Shown here one piece after another: positions 1 to 13,039 of a stretch of DNA of 64,000 nucleotides. The notes under the pieces were generated by a model. It was not told the origin of the DNA. It was given only the letters and a program-made list of their open reading frames with translations, and ran no database searches. The DNA comes from Triplophysa rosa (lineage: Eukaryota; Chordata; Actinopteri; Cypriniformes; Nemacheilidae), in NCBI RefSeq assembly GCF_024868665.1, contig NC_079898.1, positions 15,360,358 to 15,424,357 on the forward strand, in the 5' to 3' direction. Made by a program: the position numbers and the translations under genes. How positions within the stretch are numbered: position 1 is the stretch's first letter; each line of letters begins with the position of its first letter.

Positions 1-124
1 AAATAAACATTTTAATATTAAGTCACAAATGATTATATCCTGAATATCCAATCAAGATGCTAATGCTCAGAATCACACCAACATTTTGCTTTCTTAAAAA
101 TATTGTTTCTTCTTGGTTTTGTAG

Positions 125-3100
125 TGGGTTTCTGAGAACAGAAAAGCAAGTTTACTTGATTGAGCCCCTAGAAGAATCTGTGGATGGGAACCATGCTATT
201 TTCAAACAAGAGCATTTAAGGGTCAAGCAGGGGACGTTTGGATACATTAATGACACAGTCTATGACCTTGGCCCACGGTTTAGTGGGCTGTATAAAGGCA
301 AAAATATGGTAATAACCAAGATTCTGTGTAATTGGTTGAATTGGTTTTCAGAGAATAAACTTGAATAAGATTTTTTATTGTATATATACTTACACAGTAG
401 CTTAAAATTATTCCTCAAAACAATGTACAATATTTTTTGCAAATACCAGTTTTACGTCAATATCTTCATTTTTGTGACTCAGAAAAACAAAGCCCTCATT
501 GGTGGACAGCGGGTTGTTGAGATGGCTTTGGTTGTTGATCATGAGGAGGTATGAATGAGGTTTACTACTGTGTTGTGTTTATTGTTAAATATATACTGTA
601 TAAGTGTTATATATTAAAAATGATATTATATGTAATGTGTATACTGTATATACCTTTTTCAGTACAAGAAGTTCGGAAGTGTGAAGAAAATTGAAGAAAG
701 AATGATGTTGGTCGCAAACCATGTGGACAAGGTGTGGTATAATACTGGATTGGTTTTATACTAATGTGTATTATGTGGTGTTTGTGGTGTTATGTGGTGT
801 TTAATATGAGATTTTTCAATTGTTTAAACAATGATTATAAAAAAAATCATATTCAGCTTTACAGGCCTTTAAACATACGTGTCAGGTTGGTTGGGATTGA
901 GATTTGGACTAAAAGGGACATGATTATGGTCAGTCCAGTTTCAGATGTGACTCTGAAGAACTTTTTACAATGGCGTCAGGATTACCTTCTCAAAAGAAAG
1001 AAGCATGACAATGCCCATTTTATTACGTGAGTCATCTTTACTGCTTTTTTTTAAGATTACCGCATTTTAACTGTCTATTTATTTACTTGGATTTGTAAAA
1101 GAATCCCTTAATGGTTTGAAATCTCTTTTTCTTCTTTTCTAATCAGTGGTATCAATTTTGAGGGAACCACAATTGGGTTGGCTACAATGTATGCTATGTG
1201 CTCTCAATCCTCTGGTGCTGTGAATCAGGTTTGTTTATGACCATTTTTTTAGTAAAAACATTCCACACGTTAATCTGAAAACAAACTATGGTTGTTGTCA
1301 AATATAATGATTTTATGTTTTTCTTTATAAAGGACCATAATGTCAATCCCATTGCAGTGGCTTCTACTATTGCTCATGAAATGGGACATAATCTGGGCAT
1401 GTCACATGATGATCAAACATGTGGCTGTTCTTCTAGAAATGGTTGTATTATGGGAGAAACCATTGGGTGAGGTTAACTGAAAACACTTTTTTAAAATACA
1501 TTAGCATACATACATGTAATGCAAACATGGAAACATTTTTTCATACTTTTTTCCAAGTAATTTTCCCCGTAACGTAAACTGCGAATGTGCTTACCCGTGC
1601 TTACCTGTTTGTTGAACAGTAAGCCATTAAAGACCATTTTTCCTATACACTTTTTCCACAGGTTTGTCCTCCCAGATGCCTTCAGTACTTGTAGTCAAGC
1701 ATCCTTAAAGAGTTTCTTGCAAAACTATGACAGCAGCTGTCTTTTAGACATACCGAATGAGAGCGAAATATACGGTGGCCCAGTGTGTGGAAATGCTTTT
1801 GTAGAAAAGGGCGAGGAATGTGACTGCGGAACTGTTGAGGTTTGTTGCTTTAAAAAAATTCCCAGTTCTGGCTATTTAGTTTCAAGGATGACATCACTAA
1901 AGTACTGCTTGTGCAGTATATAAATATACTGTACATGTGCTTATGCTTATGCAAAACATTTGTCCTTTTGTTCATCCAAATAATTTTGATTTTATATGAT
2001 TTTAGGAATGCAACAATCCCTGCTGCAATGCCTCCACCTGTCAGCTGACCAAAGGTTCCCATTGTGCACATGGAGAGTGTTGCCATAATTGCCAGGTATC
2101 AACCACACACAGCCTAAAACGGCAGCTTATTTTTCTTTATGAATGCATAAAATGAATTAAAATCCTAGTCAAGTCAGTTCACTTGGCAGCCATCATCTTC
2201 AGCCATTAGTGCATCACAAACGTTGTTTCTTACACAGAAATATTGCAGAAAAGCTACTGTCACACTGTCATCAAACAGCAGTAACAGCCAAAGTGAAAGC
2301 TTTGTGAAATTAGCTTGTTGTCTTGACATTTCTTAATTCTCTTCTTAAGCTGAAGCAAATGGGCAGTCTGTGCAGAAAAAGTGCTCATGACTGTGATTTG
2401 GAAGAGTACTGTACAGGAGAATCAGCCTTCTGTCCCAAAGATGACTATAAGATGAACGGACTGCCCTGCAATTATAATCAGGGTTACTGTTACAATGGAC
2501 AATGTCCAACACATAAGGAACATTGCAAGTTGCTGTGGGGATCAGGTACTGTTTTCATTTATTGAAAAAACACTGCATTATGGTGGCTTTCTATGCATTA
2601 AAAAAAATTGTCTAGAGCGCTGTTGTTAATATATTTTTAAAGTTTCATGCATAAAGTTAGGAATGAGAAAATAAAATGATAATATATCATCTTGTAATAT
2701 ATTCAGATGCTGAGGTAGATGTTGATACCTGCTTTCATAACAATGTAATGGACAGAACATCCAAGAGTGCTGAGTAAGTAATTTAGATTCTAATAGAACT
2801 TTGAATTTGGTGGATGAAAACCAAAATAATATTTTAGAAACCTTCAATTATTTTCTGGTGACCTGCTTTGTAATGACTCAAGATTATGTCTCAATCTACA
2901 GGCACATGAAATGTGGTAAAATATATTGTGCTGGTGGGAAAGAATTTCCCATAACAAAAAACAAAATTCAAGTGACCATGAGATCAAGAATCTGCTACAT
3001 GGCTGTCGATCCCTCACCAACAGAAGACTTAGGGATGGTTCCAGCAGGCACCAAATGTGGTACAAATAAGGCAAGTAAATAATAAAGCATTATCTTTATT

Positions 3101-4754
3101 GATAACATCTTTCTTTGTCATATAAAAGGATATTTATGTAATCGAACAAAATTTATTATTTCTTACAGGTGTGTTACAACAGCCTTTGCCAGGACATTAG
3201 TTTATATGGCACTGAGAAATGTTCAGACAAATGCAACGGCCGTGGGGTGTGTACATTGTTTCTTTTTCCATATCTGTATAATATTTTTAAATGTGTACTG
3301 GCAGAATTGTTGAAAAGCGTAATTACATATACTGTTTGTTATGTTTTACACATTTACATAGGTGTGTAACCATGAGAGGGAATGTCACTGTGATCCAGGC
3401 TGGGCACCACCCTATTGTGATGTTAAACTCTCAGAACTTTCAAAAAGTAAACCGTTCACTTCCTGACCATATTAGCATTACTTTATGTTGTCTGAGCCAA
3501 TCCAGTCTTTTAGTATTTTAACAAACATGTTATTTTCATTTACAGTGAAAAATGCTGTCATAATTGCTGTGGCCACATCTGTGGTCATCATGGGCCTGAT
3601 CGTTGTTATCACTGGAGTGGTGATGTATTGCAGGAACAAAAAAGCGGCATTTACAAAGAAAATGTAGGTTGGCTCGCCAAATGAGATTAATGATCAGTTT
3701 GAAGTTTTATTAAAGGATGTTATGTTTTTTTATCTTCAAACAGAACTTTGAAGGACCTCCATACTTCCTCAGGCCAGTGCAATCCAGCATTCCAACCAAG
3801 CAGTGCAAAGAACAGCCCCAAGTACATAAGACCACGTATCGGTCAACCAGCTTTCCTGGAGTCATCTGCAACTGTGTCTTGCAAACCTCTGTTTGCTCAA
3901 ACTGTACCCTCTAGACCAGCACCTCTGGTAAGCTTTTTCATTTGCCCCTAAAAACAAGCTGTTGAGTTTGTGTTTCACACTAAAAGTGCTTACATTGCAC
4001 AATAAAAGAATGTCATGATAAAACACAAAACCTGACCCATCTTTCTCATGCACAGCCTCCAAGTCAGACACCACAAACCAGAACAGAACAGGTACTACGT
4101 CTCGCAAGATGCTAAGTAGAAATATTTTAATCTATTCTTGTTTCGCTAAAAAATGACATATACTTTCATATTCTTTTAGATTGCAAAACCTTTCACACCT
4201 GCGGTTTCCAGAAACATTCATCCAGTTCAGGTGAGGCCTTGTCAATATTACTTAATAACTTGTTAAAGCTGCTTTATAACAGGTAAATTTTTTATTCAGG
4301 AAATAACACTGCTCCCACCATCCAAACCACTTCCTCCATCAAAACCTTTACCCCCACTCACATCTAAACATGTAAGTGGTCATTTATTTAACATTTACTT
4401 GAACAATTTAGTCAACAGCAAGCACTCCACCCTATACTGACATAAATACCATCCAACGCTATTATCCTATTCTTGTTTTCACTACTAGGTGACTATGCCA
4501 AATAGACCTCCACTTTCTCCTGCAAAACCCACAGGAATACAACCAGCTTATACTCCACCTCAGGTGAATTATATTTTTGCTTTCCCTTATTTTTGTAACT
4601 TTTCCTGGAAACATTTCTGCAATTTAATTCTGACTATAAAACCAACTGATAATTTGATAAACCTAACTGATAAATTACCCAAGTCTTTTGAATGCTCTTT
4701 GTCATCCAGGCAATACAGAAAGTAGCACTGAAGCCTCCTGTCAGGCCCAGATGA
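125..4754 (+). CDS. adam8: ADAM8-like disintegrin/metalloprotease, 3' part (5' end outside window)
   Basis: Membrane-anchored zinc metalloprotease of the ADAM/reprolysin family, partial. Exons read at about 125-308, 483-549, 662-731, 857-1026, 1146-1228, 1333-1467, 1662-1838, 2006-2095, 2350-2545, 2706-2772, 2902-3069, 3169-3249, 3363-3446, 3546-3665, 3743-3928, 4055-4091, 4180-4230, 4300-4370, 4489-4563 and 4710-4754. In order they encode the end of the propeptide, the catalytic domain with an intact zinc site [11 protein letters not shown] and a following CIM Met-turn, the disintegrin domain ([19 protein letters not shown]), the Cys-rich region, an EGF-like module ([11 protein letters not shown]), one transmembrane helix coded near 3546-3640, and a proline-rich cytoplasmic tail ([14 protein letters not shown]) spread over several very small exons. 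Exon order and the GPVCGN and PGWAPP blocks match ADAM8 better than other ADAMs. All catalytic residues are present, so an active protease is expected. The intron after 3069 has a GC donor. Choosing between fish adam8 paralogues needs a tree. Confidence 0.9.
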
Positions 4755-5399
4755 CGTGGAACAGAAGGAGTTACTCCGAATCATTAAGAGCTTCATAAGA
4801 ATCTTCATATGCAAACCTTATGACTCTGAACAAGAGTGAAGCTACAGAATATTTCAGTTTTGGACTCCCAACACTCAACATTTGTATTTGCACTCTTTCT
4901 AAGACTCTGTCCTTTACGCTCCTGGTACGACTTGTTTAAAACGAATGGTAGGCTATTTGTAGCAGTGTACAGTTGTCAGCAAAAAATATCAATTTAGAGC
5001 ATTCAATATCCATATGATTTCAGTCCTCTCTTCCCATTCCACATCACGTTGCCTCTCATAGAACAGATAGGGGTTATATGTAATTGAAACTTTATTTCAA
5101 GGGCATAAGTGGTACTTGTAATTCAGTTTATAACACATAAAACTACTGGATTTCACAGTGATGCACAAATCAGCACACACATTTATTTGTTCGTATTGTT
5201 TATTATTTATACATTTTATATATCTATCTTTATTTTGTACTTTAGTTGTGTTTTTGCACCCAAAGACAATTAAGTCAAATCTGTGTTTTTGCCCACCTCG
5301 TATTGTGTTCAATCTTGCTATGCTCTCAGCTGGTCTGATTTTACTGTCTGTAAATCTATCAATATAACATTAATTACAGTATGTTCAATTTTTTGCTAT

Positions 5400-5405
5400 A
5401 ATAAA
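5400..5405 (+). terminator. Polyadenylation signal of adam8
   Basis: AATAAA lies about 645 bp after the adam8 stop codon and about 100 bp before the spef1 X-box. It is the best canonical signal in the interval 4755-5500, which otherwise reads as AT-rich 3' UTR with no open frame of note. Confidence 0.55.
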
Positions 5406-5504
5406 GGTTTAACTTTCTCCCGTGATGTACAATCGTTTGTCGATTTCGATTATTTTGAACGAGGAACGAGAAAAATGACCTCTGTCGGGTCCTGTAGCTT
5501 TGCA

Positions 5505-5517
5505 GTTGCCTAGCAAC
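5505..5517 (+). promoter_or_regulatory. RFX X-box upstream of spef1
   Basis: GTTGCCTAGCAAC is a perfect palindromic match to the X-box consensus bound by RFX factors, which drive ciliary genes. It sits 73 bp upstream of the spef1 ATG. The motif is seen directly; its use in motile-ciliated cells is inferred from the family. Confidence 0.8.
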
Positions 5518-5589
5518 GGCTCAAACAACCTTACCAATACTGTGGAATACTGAAGAATACTTCAAAATAACGCAAATAAAACTTTTCAA

Positions 5590-8500
5590 ATGATGGATGG
5601 GTCTAGACGGATAGACGAAGAAACTTTGCAGGATGTCTACGCGTGGATAGATAAAATACCTCTCTCCAAACCAAAACGGAACATTGCGCGAGATTTTAGC
5701 GATGGAGGTATTTACTGTAGCTGTTTTCATAAACAAAACAAAAGGGCTAGCAAACTTCTCGTATTATTTTATTGTATTAATTTATGTATTACGTATTTAT
5801 TTAATTATTTGTGGTGTCATTCATTCTTATACCAACTACTTAAATATCGTACGCATAGATTAGCAAATTAATATTTTAACAATTTTCACACGCAGTTATG
5901 GCTGCAGAAGTTGTGAAGCATTTCTTCCCTAAATTAGTGGATCTGCACAACTACACGGCCACACATTCCACGCAACAGAAGCTGTGTAACTGGAGCACTC
6001 TGAATAGGCAAGTGTATTTATTTTTTCTCCACGCAGACAGTAAGGCAAACATCTCAATGCTTATCTGCCCCCCCGCATGTCGCAATCCCCAGAGGATTGA
6101 AGGAATGTGACATTACACCTCAGCAATAACACTGAGGGACATGAGATCTCCCGCTGAACGTTTAACACTGTCTGGCTTAGTAAGATTTAGTAAACTGTCT
6201 ACCTAGACAACAATTTCGAGATTCATATTTCGTAAAGTATTTACGAGGGAGAAAATAAGTAGGGTGGTTACTGTTTGTTGCATGACAAAAGGAATCCTGC
6301 ACTCATAGTCGTGAAAACATATTAGTAAAAATGTATCAAAACAAGAGTACACGTTGTTCTCATTTCAGAAAAGTTTTTTCCAAGCTGAACTTCAATGTAC
6401 CTCTGGACACAGTCAAGAAGATAGTTGTCAGCACAGCAGGCTACATTGAACCAGTTCTATGCTCTTTGAGAGAGAAGATAGAGGAGAGGAAAGCAGAAAA
6501 GCTATTACATGTAGAAGGCACACAGGTGAGTTGCTGTTTAGGTCTGTGTGCTTGTATTTATAGAGAGTGTGTGCCGTTTTAACCCTATAATATATTTTTT
6601 CATAGGACTTGGAATATTACAGCATTACAAATGGACAACGGAGATCAGGTAGATTCTCTAGAACTAGCACTAAAGTGGAAGAAGCTCTGACAAGATAAAA
6701 TCAAACCCAGACCTCTTCAGAAAATGATTGTGATACAAACCTATTGTGACATAATTCAGATAAATAACAACAAAGGAGCATGGAGTGGTTTATACAGTAC
6801 ATATAGGCTACATGTGAAAACTATAATTACAACAAAAGGATGAACACAAGCAGAGGCATGAAAACAATAAAAAAAAAGATAGAATTTAAATTAAAACATA
6901 TCGTCGCTGTCCTTCCAAAACCTCGGATGTCCAAATTTGCTGTTTTTCAGGAAATGGAAAAAAACACTGTACTTTTTAAATGATTAAATACTGTGTTGTC
7001 AAAGTTGACTTTTTAATACATTTTAGTGGTTAGATATTTGCAAAACCCAGTGACAAACATAAAAGGTCACTTATTAAAATGATTTATGGCAATAACAAAA
7101 AATCACGAAATATGGAGATACAAGGTTTCAGAAGCACAGCAGCGATGTGAAAATGAGATATGAAAATCAACCACAAATATCCACAACACCCTTATATCTT
7201 TCATGCATTCGCGTGCGTGTGCACTTTTAATCACATATAAGGCAATGGTTCACCAATTTTACCACCCACCTAACAGAGGCAGATGAAGTCAGTATTGCAG
7301 ATGTTGTCATCATGTAGTCGGTGTTATACGAAGATTTGTAAAAACTGTAGCAGTATAAGATTTAAGGAAGCCAAGCTTCATGAGGTCAGCGGTCATAGAT
7401 ATTCTGATCATCTGTCATGCATTATTACTCAGAATAATAACCATTGTCTCAGCAGACCACAAACCAACATTTTAAAACAACAAGAAAGATGTCAGCAAGA
7501 TTATTTTTATGATGTTCAGTTGTTAGCTTAGGATGACAAAAAATGTAGAATGTTGTAATGCACATGTAGAATGAAAGAAAAAAGTCAGTTGTGTTTATAT
7601 ATAGAATATAGAACAAATGTACTGCATTGTCAGCAGTCTTAAACTGAGGGGGGTTAGGTATGTCAGCTCTCTGTTTCCCAAACCTCATCACCAGGAAGTC
7701 TTGGCTGTATCATTTAATTTCTTATTTTCATGATGAAAATGTGATACATATAACCTTCACCGGATAGCCCTTATTAGGTTTAAAACCCTTAAGGTCATAG
7801 CAAACTGAAGCCAACAGTGCTGTTGATGCTATTATGGGACCATAAGGCTAGATTGTTTGTGATACATCATATTATCAAAAGTTCATTTCTGTTGGGAAAC
7901 ACAGGTCCTGTGCCTCAGAAGGTATTGTTCCTTCCTTGTTGGATGTTTATAGGGTGAAGCACAGCTGGTGTTGATGGTTCAAAGCTTAGTGCCAAATAAA
8001 ATTTTCCTGCTCAGCAGTTACAATAGACTTTAGTCTGGTGCCCTGTCAATGGCTTTAATGGGTTCAAATGAGGTCTAATTAGTTTAGCCTTCCTGGCTAA
8101 GTAATTCTTCTCATGAGCCTGAAAATCTTAAAGTATGGGGGAGTAAAACTAATTTGGAGGGAGAGAGGAAATTGATGCAGGGTGTTATAGGGGTGAAGTC
8201 TCCGTGCCTGAAATTAGCCAGAAGGGATTCTGAAGCAGCTCTTTTTGCCAAGATCTAACACCCGCAGCAGTGAGATGTGAGCTTTCCTTGTATCAGCATT
8301 GTTTGCCTTTTGTAACGTATTTTATTTTGAACAACCAATGGTTTTGAAGCCGAACAAGTAACATGCATTGCTATACCCTATAGATGTAGAAACAGTTGTG
8401 TAATTTTTCAAATAAACTATATTTTTTGTTTCTCTGACATTTCAACAGAAAATCATCAGATTATAGACACCATGCAAACCAATACTGCTATAGTGAAGAA

Positions 8501-9489
8501 GACAGCAAAAGTCAGGTATGCATTGCCATACCTTCAGAAACCTTTAAAAAAGATATAGCATTTCTTAATAGAAGAGTGATTTTAACCTAACAGGACTATT
8601 TGAATCACAAGGTTAAACAGTAAAAATCCAGTTGTTGTAAATTTTGTTTAGTACTGCTGCAAACATAGGACCTAATGTGAATCCAGCCTTCCAATTGCTC
8701 TTGGATGACAAGGAGCAGGCCATTTTGGCTTTACAAGAGACTGTTGAGGTGAGTCGCTCACTTTTAAATAATGTCAACTTAATTAAACTGTTTTGATGAA
8801 TTAAAGGGATTTTGTGTCACATTTATGTTAAAATACTGCCGTGCAGCTTCTTGACATATAAAATGGATTTCCTTGATAAAATGTACATTTTGCTATCTGT
8901 CTAAAGCCCTCAAGTTACTTTGAGCACCTTTTGCAAACACTGCAGCTGGCGAAAGACGCATATGTCACAAAAGGAAATGTGCAATTTGTTAGAGATTGCT
9001 ATATCAAGATGAATGTGAATGAGTCACTATGAGATCAACAGCGATTTGTGTAAAAGACGTGACCATTTTTTAGTTCAAAAGTTGATAATTGTTTCAAGTT
9101 GGTAATTAAATTGTTTGTAAAAGACGTGACCATTTTTAAGTTCAATAGTTCAAAGGTGATAATCGTTTAAATTTATAAATGTTTCCATCAATTTAAGCAT
9201 TATCAATAATTGGTTTCCTTTCTTCGTCAGTAAAACTCAATGTTTCTCTGAAAGGAAGTGTTTCAAACAGTTGCAGTATGATTGTGACATCAGTAGCCTT
9301 TAACTGAACACTGAGAAATCTTTGGTTTTAAAAACACCATGATTGAATATTTCTTAAATATGTTTTACTTTGCTCTAGATTTTACAGATAAAGGTCAACA
9401 AATTGGAGCACCTTCTGCATCTAAAAGATCTTCGCATCGAGGACCTGACCAAGCACTCAGAGCGATACAAGACCCGTAACAACACATGA
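5590..9489 (+). CDS. spef1: Sperm flagellar protein 1 (SPEF1/CLAMP), microtubule-binding CH-domain protein
   Basis: Axonemal/central-apparatus and cortical microtubule-binding protein. Seven exons read at 5590-5707, 5896-6007, 6369-6525, 6606-6648, 8449-8515, 8652-8748 and 9379-9489; together 705 nt, or 234 codons plus stop, close to human SPEF1 (236 aa). The first three exons encode the N-terminal calponin-homology domain (DEETLQDVYAWIDKIPLSKP..., then VVKHFFPKLVDLHNY...). The last encodes the conserved C-terminal coiled coil (KVNKLEHLLHLKDLRIEDL). The start chosen is the first of two adjacent Met codons at 5590; the second is equally possible. The intron after 6007 uses a GC donor. The 1.8-kb intron 4 (6649-8448) shows only AT-rich sequence. 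An X-box lies just upstream, fitting a cilium-specific gene. The gene follows adam8 in the same direction at close range. Confidence 0.92.
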
Positions 9490-12107
9490 TCATGTGAAAC
9501 AATGTCAATTTTTCTGATCACCACAGAACATAGATCTGTTCTCCTTTTGTTTAGTTTTTCTTTGTGTGTATGCCACCATTTTGACAAATAACGTTCAACT
9601 AACCTTAAAAAGTAAATGCACTAAGCACTGAAAAAGGATTACTATTAATATTATAATAGTTTTCTTCTTGCATTGAGCATTTTACATTGTTTGTAAGCCA
9701 CCATATTATCCTTATCATGTGAAAAGACTTAATGCAGTATAGAACGAAAACTGTACCAGGGCCTGCCAGGTTTGTGGCTCATTTGCCTGCAGTTGTTAGA
9801 CTGAAAACAAAAGATTTATATTAAAGGAGAATTTCATGTCTATTTTTTTTCATTTTAAAGTAAATTCCAAATTCATGGAATCTGATTTTATTTTCTGTGA
9901 TTTGTTGATTCACTATGGCTACGTGCACACATGCATGATTTGAAGATATTTTTAAGCAGGTTTCATTCTCCTTTCCTCAAAAACACATCAAGAAGTCCCA
10001 ATACTGTAATTACTTTTTTTGTGTGTGTTTAATTTTCCATTTTTTGAGTGAATCTTCCAGCTAAATGCCTACTCATTTGGGGTAAAGCTTTGTAATAACT
10101 GATTCTTAAGGAAGTTGCATCTTGGAAAGGGTTGCATCGTCATGTGCAGATTGTGGGGTAAGAGTTAAGAATATTGAGAGAATTTTAAGAGTTTATTTTG
10201 TTTATTTACTGGCTCTCTGTATTAGACCGTGCACATTCCATGACTCAAAAGTAATTTGTTATTTATCAGATGCTTTTTAGGCAAACCTTTGGGTAACGCA
10301 GATCCTAAACCATCGCATTATGCTGCACTATTGAACTTTAATGCCAATGTTATTAGTCTGTAATTTGTTACCCTTTTGGTTAGTATACGGGATTGCTTTG
10401 TGTGTGTCTCATGAGGCATGTGTTTACATAAAGATCAACCCAATGTGGAAACTTTAGATATGTAAACAGTTCTGCAGCATAGAGTTAAGAGAGGAAAACT
10501 GCACTCTAGATTTAGTTAAAAATCCATATTAATTATTAGAGTTTTTAAGATTGTGTGAATAATCCTGGATGTATCCAAAAAGAGATATATTTCTTACAGG
10601 AATAAAATTAAGAAGCAGACACCCTTCTCTTGTGTCTGTGAAGTTATCGGTGCTCTCAGATGACTCAGACTGAGCTCTCAGACTTGTTGAGTGTGGAGGG
10701 ACTGTTGGAATTTGAGGTTGGATCTTTTGAGTGGTACAGCAGCAGTAAAGCTCTCTGAGTCATTCTGAATTGCAATCATGTGCATGCTTGAGCCCCTCAG
10801 CATACAGACTCCATATGAAGAATACTGTGAGAACATCTTTAATGGGACATGCTCTCATGAGGAGAGAATGAGTTTAATGCTCCCTCTGGCCTCTAACAAT
10901 GTTTCATATTGAAGTCCTTTAAAGTGAAGATAAGAAACATGTATAAAAGGACTGAACGGGGGCAGAATGGAGGTCAAGTCACTGATTAAATTGTTGTATT
11001 AATCCACTTCAGAGGGGCTTTCCAGGAATTGTATTGTGTGAATTTACTTCTTCAATTTTAAAAATGAATCAGTTTCATGTGTGCTTGTTCAGTAAATTAT
11101 TTATGCAGTTTATTTCACAACTTAAGCTTCGAAATCAGTGTCGAGTTTTGCAATTTACGAATTCACAAAACTTTAAAATTATGTTTTTGCATACTATCTC
11201 AAAAACATTGGTCTTCTTTAGTCAGCATGGAAATGTATATTAAATAAATATTTTTATTTATAATATTCTATTAAAGGACCACTAGATCATTCCAGCATCA
11301 GTGTGAACATCAGTACAGCTAAGTACAAGAATTATGACAATGTCCGACAACAGCAGACACTTGATTTACAACCCAAAAGTCTTCACTGCTGTGTTTGCTT
11401 GGGTTTGATCTGCAGAGACATTCAACCCTAGTGTTTATTATGAGAATGTATCAACATTTTGAAGGCTGAGAATATCATGTCAAGTAAAGAGACAATAATA
11501 GCATTTCTGCACACAGTGAAAACAAACAAAAAACAAGGCATGAAACGGTGCATTCATGAAAATGTGATGGTACAGTTCCAAGGAAGAAAAAATGATTTGT
11601 TTAACATACTTCAGATGTAAGGAATACCCTTGATTACTGTCCCTGAGCATCTGTTTCTATTCAGACTAAGATATGACTGTCTACAATTCTCTTTCTTTTA
11701 TGTCTTTGTAAAATTAACGAAGGGTGGCAATATACAACAATGGAGCAATGTACAACACTAAGTGAACTGTAAAAGTTCTATAGGCCTAAATAAGAATGCC
11801 TTTTTACACCAGGTGCAAATTGGCATGTTTTTGTGTTTCCCATTCTTTAGTCACTTCCTTAGGATGATGTAATATAGGAAATAGCTCTGATTGACAGTGG
11901 AAGAGTTTAAGCGTTTATTTTCAATGTGTCTATGATGTGACGGCTGTGGCTGAAGGACAGTAACATAACAATCTTCAATTTGTTTAACTTTGTGTCATGT
12001 GTATCTGAAAACAAGCTGTTTGCTGTCATTAGTGACTTCAGATCCGTCAGTAAATATCAAGTCCTCTAAATGAAATGCTTACTGCTCAAAGCACAGAGAC
12101 GAATACA
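9490..12107. other. Intergenic / spef1 3' UTR, no gene seen
   Basis: AT-rich sequence after the spef1 stop. An AATAAA near 10602 could end a long spef1 UTR. Open frames here are short, contain no recognisable domain and look random. No clear transposon ends were found before the LTR element at 12113. Confidence 0.5.
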
Positions 12108-12112
12108 TTACT

Positions 12113-12718
12113 TGTCGTGATCGTGGCAGAAGAACCCAAATGCAGGCAGGCAGTGAAGGGGTTAACAGACAAGACTTTAATAAATAAAGAACAAACAAAA
12201 TACCCACGAGGGGGTGACACGAAAACAAACTTGAAAATAAAAGACTTCCCACGAGGGGGACAAAACGAAAACAAGAAAAGTAAAAACTAAACTAAAGGAC
12301 ACGACCAAACGTCTTAAATCAAACACACGACAAGGGTAAAGCACAACACTCACGGAACACGGGCACGGCTAGGAACAAGGAACACTCGACGAGGTAAACA
12401 GAACATACAAAACGTAACATAGTACATCCAAGCGACATGGTACAGGGATACATACGCGAGCACAGGACAATGAAACATGAGGGTATATAAAGAGAACACA
12501 AACGAGGGATAACGACAAGGGGCAGGTGTGCTTAATCAAACACTCAGGGAAAGATTACGAGGAAACGAGATGGCGGGAACAGAGACGAGACACTGGAGAG
12601 AACGCATATTATTGTCAAAAGGACAATAATATGTTTCTCTCCACACATAACCAAAGACTTTGCCATGGCTCTGCCACAGGACCAAGAAAAACATGACTAA
12701 AGAAGCAGAGCCATGACA
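12113..12718 (-). repeat. 3' LTR (type B) of the retroelement
   Basis: 606 bp, starting TGTCATGGCTCTG and ending CACGATCACGACA on the minus strand. It carries the same 48-bp hairpin as LTR A (about 12595-12642). A minus-strand TTTATATA near 12485 could serve as a TATA box, and an ATTAAA on the minus strand near 12177 could serve for polyadenylation. Two CCCACGAGGGGG boxes sit near the inferred R region. Confidence 0.8.
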
Positions 12719-12733
12719 GAAGCCCCCCCTTTA
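12719..12733 (-). other. Polypurine tract next to the 3' LTR
   Basis: The minus strand reads AAAGGGGGGGCTTC immediately before the TGTCAT start of LTR B. This is the expected position and composition for the plus-strand primer of an LTR retroelement and fixes the element's orientation. Confidence 0.75.
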
Positions 12734-13039
12734 ATGAGCACCTCCAGGTGCTCACCAAGGGGTAGACGGACAGGACAAGGAAGACTGAGACAAAGACAAG
12801 ACCAGACAAAACATGGAGAACAGAATCAGTGGAAGACAAGACAAAATAACAATGGGACTAGGGTGGGACATCAAAAATAACAAACATGGGAGGGGGGGTG
12901 GGGCCAAACAAGGGCCCATAGGGGGCAGTCCATGGGAGTGGGGAGAAGTCCCAGTCCCCGGCTGCGCTCGAGGGCGCGGAGTCCTGGGGGACTTAGGGGG
13001 AGTCCTGGGGGGGACAGTCTTTGGCCCTGGGAGTCTCCC

